Notes: generated by a model not told the origin, from the sequence alone. DNA of 64,000 bases from Microlunatus sagamiharensis (GCF_900105785.1 NZ_LT629799.1:1860001-1924000); one strand, 5' to 3'; numbered from the stretch's first letter, positions 32,710 to 42,172 are shown. Numbers and translations are program-made.

Positions 32710-33479
32710 CCGAGCACGACGCAGAGCACGACGCCGCAGGGACGTACGTCGTGGGGGCGCTCCAGACCCGCGACCTGGAGACCTTCGAGCAGCACCTCCG
32801 GCGGTGCGCCGACTGCCGGCTCGAGGTGGCCCAGCTGCAGGAGACGGCCGCGGAGCTCGGCTGGCTCGCCGCCGCTCCCCCGCCGCCCGCGAGCCTGCGG
32901 GCTGCGGTCCTCTCGGCCGTCCCCGGCGTCGCCCAGCTGCCACCGATCCCCAAGACCGACGTGCCGGCCGGGCTCGGCGACCTCGCCGCCGCCCGCACGG
33001 CCCGGAGCCGGAGCCGCGACCGGCTGGCCCGCCGCACCCGTGCCCTCAGCCTGCTCGTCGCCGCCGTCAGCGTCGTCGCCCTCGCCCTCGGCGGGGTCGT
33101 CGTGTCCCTGTCGGGACGCCAGGACGCACCCGCGGCCTCCTCGGGGACCGACGTCGGCCTGCTGGCCGCCCCCGACGCCCGGATCGTGCCCGCCGCGATG
33201 CCGGACGGCACGACGGCCTCGTTCGTGGTCTCCCAGGGTCAGAACCGCGCGCTGTTCGTCGCCCACGGGCTGCCCGACGTCGGCTCCGGCCGGACCTACC
33301 AGCTCTGGACGGTCCGCGGCGGCACCGCGGTGCCGGACAGCACGCTGGGCGGTGGCGCGGACGTGTCCCAGTGGTTCCACGGCTCGGTCACCGAGGCCGA
33401 GCAGCTCGCGGTCACGGTGGAGCCGGCGGGCGGGTCCGCCCGTCCGACGACCCCCGTGCTGGCCAGCGTCTCCCTCTGA
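32706..33479 (+). CDS. rskA: Anti-sigma-K factor RskA
   Basis: 257 residues. The N-terminal zinc-type anti-sigma motif is H30-x3-C34-x2-C37 (HLRRCADC); one transmembrane helix follows at about 112-132 and the C-terminal domain outside the membrane is the RskA type (VVSQGQNRALFVAHGLPDVG, TYQLWTVRGG). It holds SigK at the membrane until regulated proteolysis releases it. GAAGGAG precedes ATG 32706 and the gene is coupled to sigK. Confidence 0.88.
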   Translation: MTEHDAEHDAAGTYVVGALQTRDLETFEQHLRRCADCRLEVAQLQETAAELGWLAAAPPPPASLRAAVLSAVPGVAQLPPIPKTDVPAGLGDLAAARTARSRSRDRLARRTRALSLLVAAVSVVALALGGVVVSLSGRQDAPAASSGTDVGLLAAPDARIVPAAMPDGTTASFVVSQGQNRALFVAHGLPDVGSGRTYQLWTVRGGTAVPDSTLGGGADVSQWFHGSVTEAEQLAVTVEPAGGSARPTTPVLASVSL

Positions 33480-33514
33480 CGGGAACGTCCCGGGCGGCTC
33501 ACTAGGCTGACCGC

Positions 33515-34429
33515 GTGACCGTCGTCTGCGTGCCCGATGCCGAAGCCGTCCACCTCTTGGGCGAGGTGCCCGAGGGGGTGGAGGTCGTCGCCTGGAACGG
33601 CGAGGCCGACAAGCCCGCGCGGCTCGGGGAGACCACGTTCTGGGTGCCCCAGGTCGAGGACTCGAGCGACCTGGAGCACAAGCTCGCGTCGATGCCCCAC
33701 CTCGAGGTCATGCAGCTGCTGAGCGCCGGCGTCGAGGACGTGCTCGGCCAGACCCCGGACGGCGTCGCCCTCTGCGACGCCCGCGGGGTGCACGGCGGCC
33801 CCGTCGCCGACCTCGTGCTGACGCTGATCCTCGCCACCTACCGCCAGGTCCCCCACTTCGTGCGCTCCCAGGAGCAGCGCCAGTGGGACAACGTGCAGGG
33901 TGACGACCTCGAGGACAAGGTGGTGCTCGTCGTCGGTGCCGGCGACCTCGGAGAGAAGACCGCACGGCGCCTCGAGGGCTTCGGGGCGGTCCCGGTGCTG
34001 GTGGCGCACTCGGCCCGGGACGGCGTCCACGCCACCAGCGAGCTGCCCGACCTGCTCCCCGACGCCGACGTCGTCGTCCTCACCGTCCCGCTGACCCCCG
34101 ACACCGAGGGCATGGTCGACGCGGAGTTCCTCGCGTCGATGAAGGACGGGGCGCTGCTCGTCAACGTCGCCCGCGGCAAGGTCGTCCACACCGACGCGCT
34201 GCTCGCCGAGCTGATGTCGGAGCGCCTGCGCGCCGCCCTCGACGTCGTCGAGCCCGAGCCGCTCCCCGAGGACCACCCGCTCTGGTCGGCGCCCGGCGTG
34301 CTGATCACCCCGCACGCCGCCGGCAGCGTCAAGCGCTCCGGCGAGCGTGCGTACGCCCTCGTGCGGGCCCAGCTCGAGCGCTTCGTCAAGGGCGAGGAGC
34401 TCGAGAACGTCGTGACCGGCGCTTACTGA
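33515..34429 (+). CDS. D-isomer-specific 2-hydroxyacid dehydrogenase
   Basis: 304 residues. NAD-binding motif VVGAGDLGEKTARRL, then VPLTPDTEGMVD, LVNVARGKVVHTDALLAEL with the catalytic Arg region, DVVEPEPLPEDHPLW with the Glu, and ITPHAAG with the catalytic His. It reduces a 2-keto acid to a D-2-hydroxy acid or the reverse (glyoxylate/hydroxypyruvate reductase-like); substrate unknown. GTG 33515 is 5 nt after TAGGCT, probably a leaderless start. Confidence 0.85.
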   Translation: MTVVCVPDAEAVHLLGEVPEGVEVVAWNGEADKPARLGETTFWVPQVEDSSDLEHKLASMPHLEVMQLLSAGVEDVLGQTPDGVALCDARGVHGGPVADLVLTLILATYRQVPHFVRSQEQRQWDNVQGDDLEDKVVLVVGAGDLGEKTARRLEGFGAVPVLVAHSARDGVHATSELPDLLPDADVVVLTVPLTPDTEGMVDAEFLASMKDGALLVNVARGKVVHTDALLAELMSERLRAALDVVEPEPLPEDHPLWSAPGVLITPHAAGSVKRSGERAYALVRAQLERFVKGEELENVVTGAY

Positions 34430-34454
34430 ACTTCCCTCTTCGCGCCGGCAAGCC

Positions 34455-34574
34455 CCCTGAGCCTGTCGAAGGGCCCCACCACGCCCCCTGAGCCTGTCGA
34501 AGGGCCTCGAAGAGGTCGGCGTCCCTGCCTCGACATCACCCCAACCCGTTCCGGGCCCTTCGAGAGGCTCAGGG
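34455..34574. repeat. Three copies of a 19-bp interspersed repeat, one inverted
   Basis: CCCTGAGCCTGTCGAAGGG occurs at 34455-34473 and 34486-34504; an inverted copy with one change lies at 34556-34574 and overlaps the GT2 stop codon. I recall this repeat being scattered in high-GC actinobacterial genomes. Placed between convergent genes, the opposed copies can pair and serve as a two-way terminator. Confidence 0.75.
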
Positions 34575-35396
34575 AGCGTCGTCCGTCTCGAGCAGGCTGA
34601 GGACCCAGGCCGGGTCGGCGTACCAGTCGAGCGCGCTGCCGGTGTTGTGCGCGGGGAAGGCCCCGGGGCCGAAGCCGGCCAGCGGGCGCCACGCGTCGCC
34701 CCAGCGGGCGTCGAGGCCGGTGAGGATCTCGGCGCGGTTGTCCTCGGCCGTGCGGCCCACGCGGGTCATGGTGACGCGGCGCAGGTGGTGGACGTACGCG
34801 GCCTCGGTGACCGCGACGCGCCAACCCGCCCGGCGGGCCCGCAGGGCCCAGTCGACGTCCGCGCCGTAGCCGTGGTGCGGGAAGGCCTCGACGTCCATCC
34901 CGCCGACCTCGGCGACGGCCTTCATCGAGAAGGCGATGGCCGTGCCGTCGCAGAACGGGACGTCGCGCACGACGGCGCGGGGCACGTACGACTCGGCGTC
35001 GGACGGCACCCGGACCGCCCGCTGGTGCAACCAGAAGTCGTCGTAGCAGGCGGCCGCCACCGCGACCCCGGGGTCGTCGAGCGCGGCGACGAGTGCAGGG
35101 GTGAAGCCGCGGGAGAGCCGGGTGTCGTTGTTCAGGAGCAGGACGACGCCGTCGCCGTCCCGCCGCGCCCGCTCGAACGCCCAGCCCGCCGTCCCGATCC
35201 AGCGCAGGTTCTCCCCCGTCCGGACCAGCTCGACCCCGGCCGCCCAGCCCGGCAGGACGTAGTCCCCCGCGTTGTCGACGACGACGACCCGCAGGTCGTC
35301 GCGCGGCAGCGGCTCGTCGCGGACCAGGTCGCGCAGGACCGCGTCGGTGAGCTCGGGCGACCCGTACGCCGGGATGGCCAGGAGGGTGCGTGACAC
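34569..35396 (-). CDS. GT2-like glycosyltransferase (rhamnosyltransferase-type)
   Basis: 275 residues, GT-A fold: LLAIPAYGSPELTDAVLRDL, VVVVDNAGDY, GTAGWAFERARRDGDGVVLL then NNDTRLSRGF as the metal-binding DxD equivalent, and FPHHGYGADVDWALRARRAG as acceptor region. It probably adds a sugar to a cell-wall or surface glycan. Start GTG 35396 lies 7 nt after TACGAT (35409-35404 on this strand), a leaderless arrangement. The longer upstream open frame has no supporting signal. Convergent with the dehydrogenase at 33515. Confidence 0.8.
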   Translation of the reverse strand: MSRTLLAIPAYGSPELTDAVLRDLVRDEPLPRDDLRVVVVDNAGDYVLPGWAAGVELVRTGENLRWIGTAGWAFERARRDGDGVVLLLNNDTRLSRGFTPALVAALDDPGVAVAAACYDDFWLHQRAVRVPSDAESYVPRAVVRDVPFCDGTAIAFSMKAVAEVGGMDVEAFPHHGYGADVDWALRARRAGWRVAVTEAAYVHHLRRVTMTRVGRTAEDNRAEILTGLDARWGDAWRPLAGFGPGAFPAHNTGSALDWYADPAWVLSLLETDDAP

Positions 35397-35453
35397 GGGA
35401 GGAATCGTAGGTCGGTCGAGCCACCGGACCGTCCGTCCTGGCACAGTGGTCGC

Positions 35454-35945
35454 GTGGCCGACGGAGGCGAGTCCGACGGAGGCGTCCGGACGTGGCGCGT
35501 GACCGGCTGGCGGCGCTGGGTGTACGTGGTGCTCCTGGTCCTCTTCCTCGTCCAGGCCGCGTCCCGGCTGGTCTCGCTGCTCAGCGAGCCACCGCCGCAC
35601 ACCGGCGACGGCATCCTCCTCGGCGTCTGGCTGGTCGGCGCCCTCGGGTACGGGGTGGTCGTGCTCCAGTGCTGGCGCACCCGGGTGACCCTCCGCGCCG
35701 ACGGGGTCGAGGTCCGCGAGCTCCGCCGCCGGTTCATCCGCTACGCCGACGTGGAGCGGGCGTACCGGGACAGGTTCAGCGCGCACGTGGTCTCGCTCGA
35801 CCTGGTGGACGGCACGCGCACCTCTCTCCCCGCTCCGGTCGGCGGACCCAAGGACCCGGCGCCCGAGATCGACGAGGCCGTCGCCCTCGTCCAGGCACGC
35901 GTCGCTGCGGCCCGAACTCCGGGCGGCGGGGGCGCGCCCGGGTAG
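35454..35945 (+). CDS. Membrane protein with two helices and a PH-like C-terminus
   Basis: 163 residues. Hydrophobic helices at about 22-44 and 55-73 are followed by a beta-rich segment (TRVTLRADGVEVRELRRRFI, then RYADVERAYRD and VVSLDLVDGTRTSLP) typical of small bacterial PH-like/DUF2244-type domains. No function can be assigned. GTG 35454 is the first possible start after the divergent GT2 promoter. Confidence 0.6.
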   Translation: MADGGESDGGVRTWRVTGWRRWVYVVLLVLFLVQAASRLVSLLSEPPPHTGDGILLGVWLVGALGYGVVVLQCWRTRVTLRADGVEVRELRRRFIRYADVERAYRDRFSAHVVSLDLVDGTRTSLPAPVGGPKDPAPEIDEAVALVQARVAAARTPGGGGAPG

Positions 35946-35955
35946 GTTCCGCGAC

Positions 35956-36543
35956 GTGGGGTTCACCAAGGCCGAGCTGGCGGCGTACTACGACGCGAGC
36001 GTGCCGGACTTCGTCGGTCCCGAGCCGCGGCTCGTCTTCGTCGGCATCAACCCGGGGCTGTGGACCGCGGCGGTGCAGACGCACTTCGCGCGGCCCGGGA
36101 ACCGCTTCTACCCCGCCCTGCAGCTGGCCGGCATCATCGACCGCCGCATCGACCCGGCGACCGGCCTCACGCCCGACGACCGCGCCTACTTCCTCGCCCG
36201 CGGGCTCGGCAACACCAACCTCGTGAACCGCGCCACCGCCCGCGCCGACGAGCTGACCGACGACGAGCTGCGGGCGGGCCGCACGCGGCTGGAGGCGTTC
36301 GTCGCCGAGCACCGCCCGCGCGTCGTCGCGGTGGCCGGCATCAGCGCCTACCGGACCGCCTTCGGCGAGCGCAGGGCCACCACCGGCGAGCAGCCGCACG
36401 GCATCGGCCCGGCCGGGGCGGAGGCGCGGCTGTGGGTCGTGCCCAACCCGAGCGGGTTGAACGCGCACGACACGATCGCCAGCCTCGCCGCGGCGTACGC
36501 CGAGCCCGCCCGCGCCGCCGGGCTGCTCCCCGGTCCGGGTTGA
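35956..36543 (+). CDS. mug: Mismatch-specific uracil/thymine DNA glycosylase
   Basis: 195 residues. VFVGINPGLWTAAVQTHFAR holds the GINPG active-site motif of the Mug/TDG family, NRFYPAL contacts DNA, and VVPNPSGLNAHD is motif 2 (NPSGLN). It removes uracil or ethenocytosine from mismatches with G. GTG 35956 is 7 nt after TAGGTT (35943-35948), so probably leaderless. Confidence 0.88.
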   Translation: MGFTKAELAAYYDASVPDFVGPEPRLVFVGINPGLWTAAVQTHFARPGNRFYPALQLAGIIDRRIDPATGLTPDDRAYFLARGLGNTNLVNRATARADELTDDELRAGRTRLEAFVAEHRPRVVAVAGISAYRTAFGERRATTGEQPHGIGPAGAEARLWVVPNPSGLNAHDTIASLAAAYAEPARAAGLLPGPG

Positions 36544-36587
36544 GCGCACCCGCTCCCGGGTTGGCGTCACGTGGTCGAATGTCAGGC

Positions 36588-37868
36588 GTGACCTCCGGAC
36601 CCGCGGCCTACCCGATCCACCAGCACGTCCTCGACAACGGGCTCCGGGTCCTGGTCAGCCCCGACCACGGCGCGCCCGTCGTCGCGGTGAACCTCTGGTA
36701 CGACGTCGGCTCGCGCGACGAGGAACCCGGACGCACCGGCTTCGCCCACCTCTTCGAGCACGTGATGTTCCAGGGCTCGGCCAACGTCGCCTCCGGCGCC
36801 CACATCGGGCTGCTCCAGTCCGCGGGCGCCTCGGTCAACGCGACGACCTGGTTCGACCGCACCAACTACTTCGAGACGCTGCCGGTCGGCGGTCTCGACC
36901 TCGCGCTCTGGCTCGAGGCCGACCGGATGGGCAGCCTGCTGGACGCCCTCACGGAGGAGAACCTGAACACCCAGCGCGAGGTGGTCAAGGAGGAGAAGCG
37001 CCAGCGCTACGACAACGTCCCCTACGGCGACGTGATGCAGCGGCTGAACAGCCTCACCTTCCCCGCCGAGCACCCGTACGGCCACACGACGATCGGCTCG
37101 ATGGCCGACCTCGACGCGGCGAGCCTGGCCGACGCGCACACGTTCTTCAAGAAGCACTACCTGCCCAACAACGCGGTCCTCTCCGTCGTCGGCGACGTCG
37201 AGGTCGGCGACGCCCTGCAGCGGGTCGAGCGCTACTTCGGTGGGCTGCGGTCCGGCGAGGTCCCCTCGCACCCGGCGCAGGACCCGCTCGGTCCGCTGAG
37301 CGGCACCGAGCGCGAGGAGACGTCGGCCGACGTGCCCGCCGAGGCGGTCTACCTCGCCTGGCGGCTGCCGGCCCGCGGCACCCGCGCCTTCGACGCGCTC
37401 GACCTCTTCTTCGGGGTGCTCGGCCACGGCCAGACCTCACGGCTGCACAGGTCGCTGGTGCGCGACGCCGAGGTCGCCGAGAGCGCCGGCGCGGCCAGCA
37501 CCGGGCTGATCGGCGGCAACTCCTTCGGCTACGCGTACGCCCGCGCCCGCGGCGGCGAGAGCCTGGCCGCGGTCGAGGAGGCCCTCGTCGGCCAGGTCGA
37601 CCGGCTGGCCGCGGAGGGCCCCACCGAGACCGAGCTGCGCCGGGCCAAGGCGCAGTACGAGCGGCACTGGCTCCACGAGCTCTCCCGGGTCGACAGCCGC
37701 GCCGACGCGCTGGGCGAGTACGCGACCCTCGAGGGCGACCCCGAGCTCGTGAACACCCGGACGGCGCAGGTCGAGGCGGTCACCCCCGACGACGTCGCCT
37801 CCGCCGTCACCGAGTGGTTCGGCAGCGACCGCCGAGCGACCCTGTCCTACCGGAAGGCGGCGGCATGA
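36588..37868 (+). CDS. M16 family zinc peptidase, catalytic subunit
   Basis: 426 residues. The inverted zinc motif HxxEH is present (His54, Glu57, His58 in AHLFEHVMF), with the distant glutamate expected in the EENLNTQREVVKEEKRQ helix. It is like mitochondrial processing peptidase beta and PqqL/YmxG proteins. No signal peptide. GTG 36588 is preceded by a -10-like TCGAATG; ATG 36579 is possible. Its partner lacking the metal site follows with a 4-bp overlap; such pairs work as heterodimers. Confidence 0.87.
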   Translation: MTSGPAAYPIHQHVLDNGLRVLVSPDHGAPVVAVNLWYDVGSRDEEPGRTGFAHLFEHVMFQGSANVASGAHIGLLQSAGASVNATTWFDRTNYFETLPVGGLDLALWLEADRMGSLLDALTEENLNTQREVVKEEKRQRYDNVPYGDVMQRLNSLTFPAEHPYGHTTIGSMADLDAASLADAHTFFKKHYLPNNAVLSVVGDVEVGDALQRVERYFGGLRSGEVPSHPAQDPLGPLSGTEREETSADVPAEAVYLAWRLPARGTRAFDALDLFFGVLGHGQTSRLHRSLVRDAEVAESAGAASTGLIGGNSFGYAYARARGGESLAAVEEALVGQVDRLAAEGPTETELRRAKAQYERHWLHELSRVDSRADALGEYATLEGDPELVNTRTAQVEAVTPDDVASAVTEWFGSDRRATLSYRKAAA

Positions 37869-39256
37869 GCACGCCCGAGCAGCTCGACCCGACCACCTGG
37901 CGGGCGGCCCCGCAGCCCGAGGTCGCCGCACCGGGCGCCTGGTCCTTCCCCGAGCCAGTCGTCAGCACCCTGGCCAACGGCATCGAGCTCGTCTGCTTCG
38001 ACCTCCCCGGCCAGCACGTCGTGTCGGCGCACCTCGTGCTCGACGCCCCGCTCAACGGCGAGGACCCCGACGTCGAGGGCGTGGCGACGATCGCCGCCCG
38101 CACGCTCGACGAGGGCACCCGCAACCACCCCGGCGAGGAGTTCGCCGAGCTGCTGGAGACCGAGGGCGCGGGCTTCGGCATAGAGGTGTCGCTGTCCGGG
38201 CTCCAGGCCGTGCTCGACGTCCCCGCCTCGCACCTCGAGCAGGCGTTCGCGCTCTTCTCCGAGGCCGTCACGCAGCCCGAGATCTCCGACGCCGACGTCG
38301 CCCGCCACGTCCAGATCCGCCTCGCGCAGATCGAGCAGTCCTCGGCGAACTCCGCCCAGCTCGCCTCGACGGCGTTCCGAGAGTCCGTCTTCGACCCGGC
38401 CAGCCGCGCCTCGCGGATGAGCGGCGGCGAGGCGGCCAGCGTGGCCCGCGTCGACGGGGCCGCGGCTCGGCACTTCCACGCCGAGCACCTCGGCCCGGCC
38501 GGCGCGAGCCTCGTCCTGGCCGGCGACTTCGGCGGCACCGACCCGCACGACCTGGCGCAGCGCTGGTTCGGCGACTGGGCCAACGACGCGCAGGTCCGCA
38601 CGCCGCAGGAGCAGGCCGCGCCCGGCGCCCGGCGCCACGTCGTGCTGCACCGCCCGGGTGCCGTCCAGGCCGACGTGCGCTACGGCGGCTTCGGCATCGA
38701 CCGGCTCGACCCGCGTTGGCCCGCAGCCAGCGTCGCGACGTACGCCATGGGCGGGGCGTTCCTGTCCCGGCTCAACGCGGTGCTGCGCGAGGAGAAGGGC
38801 TACACCTACGGCGTGCGGATGTCGCTGACGCCGCTGCGCAGCGCCGGCAGCTTCGCCATCGGCGGCTCGTTCCGCACCGACGTCGTGGCCGACTCCGTGC
38901 GCCTGGCCCGCGAGCTGGCCGACGTCTCGGGCCCGGAGGGGCGCCCGTTCACGGCCGAGGAGGTCGCCGACGCCGTGACCTACACCAGCGGCATCTCCCC
39001 GCTGCGCTACGCCACCGCCGACGGCGTGGCCGACCAGGCCGCGGTCAACCGGCTCGTCGGCCTGGGCGACGACTACGTCACCCGCAACCTCGCCGAGCTG
39101 CGCCAGGTGACGCCCGAGGCGGCGACACAGGCGTACACCTCGCTCGTCGACGTGGACGCCCTGACCCTCGTCGTCGTCGGCGACGCCGACGTCATCGCCG
39201 ACCCGCTGCGCGATCTCGGGTTCGACGACCTGGAGGTCGTGCGCACCGAGGGCTGA
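37865..39256 (+). CDS. M16 family peptidase, non-catalytic partner
   Basis: 463 residues. The fold is the same as the upstream gene's, but the HxxEH position reads VEGVATIAARTLDEGTR, without zinc ligands. The C-terminal part keeps the substrate-binding Arg/Tyr motif (REEKGYTYGVR) and a glycine-rich loop. This division of labour matches M16B alpha/beta pairs: this subunit binds the substrate while the upstream one cuts. ATGA overlap with the upstream stop supports equal translation. A strong terminator follows. Confidence 0.87.
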   Translation: MSTPEQLDPTTWRAAPQPEVAAPGAWSFPEPVVSTLANGIELVCFDLPGQHVVSAHLVLDAPLNGEDPDVEGVATIAARTLDEGTRNHPGEEFAELLETEGAGFGIEVSLSGLQAVLDVPASHLEQAFALFSEAVTQPEISDADVARHVQIRLAQIEQSSANSAQLASTAFRESVFDPASRASRMSGGEAASVARVDGAAARHFHAEHLGPAGASLVLAGDFGGTDPHDLAQRWFGDWANDAQVRTPQEQAAPGARRHVVLHRPGAVQADVRYGGFGIDRLDPRWPAASVATYAMGGAFLSRLNAVLREEKGYTYGVRMSLTPLRSAGSFAIGGSFRTDVVADSVRLARELADVSGPEGRPFTAEEVADAVTYTSGISPLRYATADGVADQAAVNRLVGLGDDYVTRNLAELRQVTPEAATQAYTSLVDVDALTLVVVGDADVIADPLRDLGFDDLEVVRTEG

Positions 39257-39280
39257 GGTCCGACGACCCGCTCGAGGACG

Positions 39281-39319
39281 ACGAAGCCCCCTGGACCCGA
39301 CGGGTCCAGGGGGCTTCGT
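39281..39319. terminator. Strong bidirectional terminator
   Basis: Perfect 18-bp stem ACGAAGCCCCCTGGACCC with its complement around the loop GAC. It separates the convergent M16 pair and UPF0182 gene. T residues (CTTCGT) follow on each side. Confidence 0.88.
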
Positions 39320-39334
39320 GCGGGGCGTACGGGG

Positions 39335-42172
39335 CTAACGGCCGAGGGCCCGCTGGGCCCTGACCAGGTCTTCCTGCATCTGGTTGATCTTGGTCTGGTA
39401 CTCACCGAGGTTGCCCGCGGTCAGCGCCTTCTGCGCGTCGGAGTAGGCGGTCGAGGCGTCGTCGAGCGCCGACAGCGCGGCCGCGTTGTCCGCCTCGCCG
39501 GCCGGCGGGGTGCCGCCGGTGCCCTCGTCCTCGCCGGTGTCCGCCCCGGCGTTGCCCTGGAACACCTGGTCGAGCGCCGCCTGCAGCGAGGTGCCGAAGC
39601 CGACCGACTGCCCGAAGCGGACCACGACGAAGCGCAGGACCGGGTACGAGCCGGTCGCCCCGGGCCGCTGGGCGTAGACGGGCATCGCGTAGAGCAGCCC
39701 GCCGCCCAGGGGCAGCGTGAGCAGGTTGCCGAACGACGCCTGCGCGCTGCCCTGCGCGGTGAAGTTCCGCAGCGCGGCGCTCACCGTCTCGTTGGTCGTC
39801 ATCGCGTTGAACGACTGCCCCGGCCCGTCGATCTGGGTCGTGTCCGACATCTGCAGGATGCGGATCTTTCCGTAGTCGGGGCTCGCCGCGTCGGCGTTCA
39901 CGGCCATGTACGCGGCCAGGTTCGAGCGGCCGTTCGCGACGTAGGCGGTGGTCAGCGAGAAGGTCGCGTTCGGGTCGCCCGGCCACTTCACCGAGAGGTA
40001 GAAGGGCTGCTCCTTGGAGCTGGCCGAGGCGTTCACCGGGTCGTTGGGGATGTCCCACAGGCTCGAGTTGCGGTACCAGGTGCCCGGGTCGGTCTGGTGG
40101 TAGCGCGAGAGGATCTGCCGCTGGACCTTGAACTGGTCCTGCGGGTAGCGCAGGTGCGCCAGCAGGTCGGCCGGGATCGCGCTCTTCGGCTGGATGACGC
40201 TGCCGAAGACCTTCTGCCAGGTCTTGAGCACCGGGTCGGTGTCGTCCCAGGCGTAGAGCTTGACCGTGCCGTCGTAGGCGTCGACCACGGCCTTGACCGA
40301 GTTGCGCATGTAGTTGATCTGGTCGCCCGGCTGCGCCACGACCTGCGTGCCCGGCGTCGCCGTCTGGCTGTCGGCCGTCGTCTGCGCCAGGTTGATGCGC
40401 TCGGAGTTGGGATAGCTGTTCGAGGTCGTGTAGCCGTCGACGACCCAGACGATCCGGCCCTCGACGACGGCCGGGTAGGCGTCGCCGTCGACCTTGAGCC
40501 ACGGGGCCGCCTGCTGCACCCGCTCGCGCGGGGTGCGGTCGTAGATGATCTTCGAGGCGGAGTTGACGCGGTCCGAGAGCAGGATGTTGATGTCGGCGAA
40601 CTTCGCGGCGTAGAGCAGCTTGTGCCAGAGGCTCCCGATGGCCACGCCGCCCTTGCCGGTGTAGGTGTAGTTGGGCCCGCCGGGCGTGTCGAGCTCGATG
40701 GGCGCCGCGCCCGCCGGTGCACCGACGATCGAGTACTCGTTCGGGTTGGCCCCCTGCAGCTCGCCGAAGTAGACCCGCGGCTCGTGCTCGGCGATGGCGC
40801 CCGTCGGCGGGATGCCCTCGGTGATCCACTGCGGCTCACCGGTGGCCTGCGCCCGGTTGCCGTACGCGGACACGAGCCCGAAGCCGTGGGTGTAGACGGT
40901 CTTGAGGTTGTTCCAGTTCTGGCCCTCGACGCCGTCCAGGTTCATCTCGCGCACGGCGACGACGGCGTCGGTCTCCTGGCCGTCGATCGTGTAGCGGTCG
41001 ACGTCGAGGATCTTGGGGAACTGGTAGTAGCCGCGGACCTGCTGCAGCTGCTCGTAGGTCGGCGAGACGGCGCTCGGGTCGATCAGGCGGATGCCCGGCA
41101 GCGCCTCGGCGTCGGTGCGCAGCTGGCCGGCGGTCGCGGTCTGGGTCGCGGAGTAGTCCGTGACCTCGGAGTCGGCCACCCCGTACGCCGCGCGCGTCGC
41201 GTCGATGTTGCGCTGGATGTACGCCCGCTCGCGCAGCTCCTCGCTCGGGCGGACGCTGAAGTACTGGACGGTACCCGGGTAGACGTAGCCGAGCACGATC
41301 GCCGACAGGATCAGCAGCACCAGCCCGGCGGTGGGGATGACCCACCGGTGCAGCACCGCGTTGGCGAGGAAGAGCAGCGCCACGATGCCCGCCGCGATCG
41401 CGAGGATGAGCTTGGCGTTCGCCGTCGCATTGTCGGCGGTGTAGGAGATGCCGGTGAACAGCGGCGAGGTCTTGGTGGTCTCCAGGCCGTACTGGTCCAT
41501 CCAGTAGCTCGCGCCGCGGACGAGCAGCGTGAGCCCGACGAGGACCGACAGGTGCGCCTGCGCCGACGTCGTGCCGCCGCGGCGCGGCCCGCTGAAGCGC
41601 ACGGCACCCATGACGTAGTGCATGACGGCCGCGGCGATCACGCTGATGGTCAGCGCGGTGAACGCGAACGACAGGACGAAGCGCAGCCACGGGTAGGTGA
41701 AGACGAAGAAGGAGACGTCGAGGCCGTACTGCGGGTCGGTGACCCCGAACCCGGTCTTCTCGCTCCACGCGAGGAAGGTCAGCGCCTGGCCGCTGGCCGC
41801 GGCGCCGGCGAAGAGGCCGACGACGACGCCGATGGCCACCATGACCCAGATGAAGCGGGTCTCGACGATCTCGCGGTAGCGCTCGAGCAGCGGGCTCGTC
41901 GGGCCCTGCGGGCGGAAGCGCGGCCGCAGCCGGTAGGCCAGCGCGGCGTTGGCCGACACGAGCCCGGCCATCACCAGCCCGAAGACCAGGAACAGCCCCG
42001 TGCGGGTCAGCAGCATGGTGTTGAAGACCGACCCGAAGTCGAACGAGTCGAACCACAGGCGCGAGGTCCAGACGTTCGTGAAGATCGCGAAGGCCACGAC
42101 CAGCACGGCCACGACCACGAGGGTGGGCAGGATGGCGCCTCGGCGTCGACCCGGTGCCCGCAACGTGCTCAA
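39335..42172 (-). CDS. UPF0182 family large membrane protein
   Basis: 945 residues. Seven hydrophobic helices in the first 310 residues (starting ILPTLVVVAVLVVAFAIF), then a large extracytoplasmic domain, a Gly/Glu/Pro-rich linker near 880-900 and a C-terminal coiled-coil-like stretch (AYSDAQKALTAGNLGEYQTK). It matches UPF0182 (Rv3193c-like) throughout. Function is not established. The only sensible start is TTG 42172 with GAGGAG 9 nt upstream. Confidence 0.88.
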   Translation of the reverse strand: MSTLRAPGRRRGAILPTLVVVAVLVVAFAIFTNVWTSRLWFDSFDFGSVFNTMLLTRTGLFLVFGLVMAGLVSANAALAYRLRPRFRPQGPTSPLLERYREIVETRFIWVMVAIGVVVGLFAGAAASGQALTFLAWSEKTGFGVTDPQYGLDVSFFVFTYPWLRFVLSFAFTALTISVIAAAVMHYVMGAVRFSGPRRGGTTSAQAHLSVLVGLTLLVRGASYWMDQYGLETTKTSPLFTGISYTADNATANAKLILAIAAGIVALLFLANAVLHRWVIPTAGLVLLILSAIVLGYVYPGTVQYFSVRPSEELRERAYIQRNIDATRAAYGVADSEVTDYSATQTATAGQLRTDAEALPGIRLIDPSAVSPTYEQLQQVRGYYQFPKILDVDRYTIDGQETDAVVAVREMNLDGVEGQNWNNLKTVYTHGFGLVSAYGNRAQATGEPQWITEGIPPTGAIAEHEPRVYFGELQGANPNEYSIVGAPAGAAPIELDTPGGPNYTYTGKGGVAIGSLWHKLLYAAKFADINILLSDRVNSASKIIYDRTPRERVQQAAPWLKVDGDAYPAVVEGRIVWVVDGYTTSNSYPNSERINLAQTTADSQTATPGTQVVAQPGDQINYMRNSVKAVVDAYDGTVKLYAWDDTDPVLKTWQKVFGSVIQPKSAIPADLLAHLRYPQDQFKVQRQILSRYHQTDPGTWYRNSSLWDIPNDPVNASASSKEQPFYLSVKWPGDPNATFSLTTAYVANGRSNLAAYMAVNADAASPDYGKIRILQMSDTTQIDGPGQSFNAMTTNETVSAALRNFTAQGSAQASFGNLLTLPLGGGLLYAMPVYAQRPGATGSYPVLRFVVVRFGQSVGFGTSLQAALDQVFQGNAGADTGEDEGTGGTPPAGEADNAAALSALDDASTAYSDAQKALTAGNLGEYQTKINQMQEDLVRAQRALGR

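Noticed and set aside
34430-34574. CRISPR array
   Set aside because: Only three 19-bp copies, one inverted, with irregular spacing and no cas genes.
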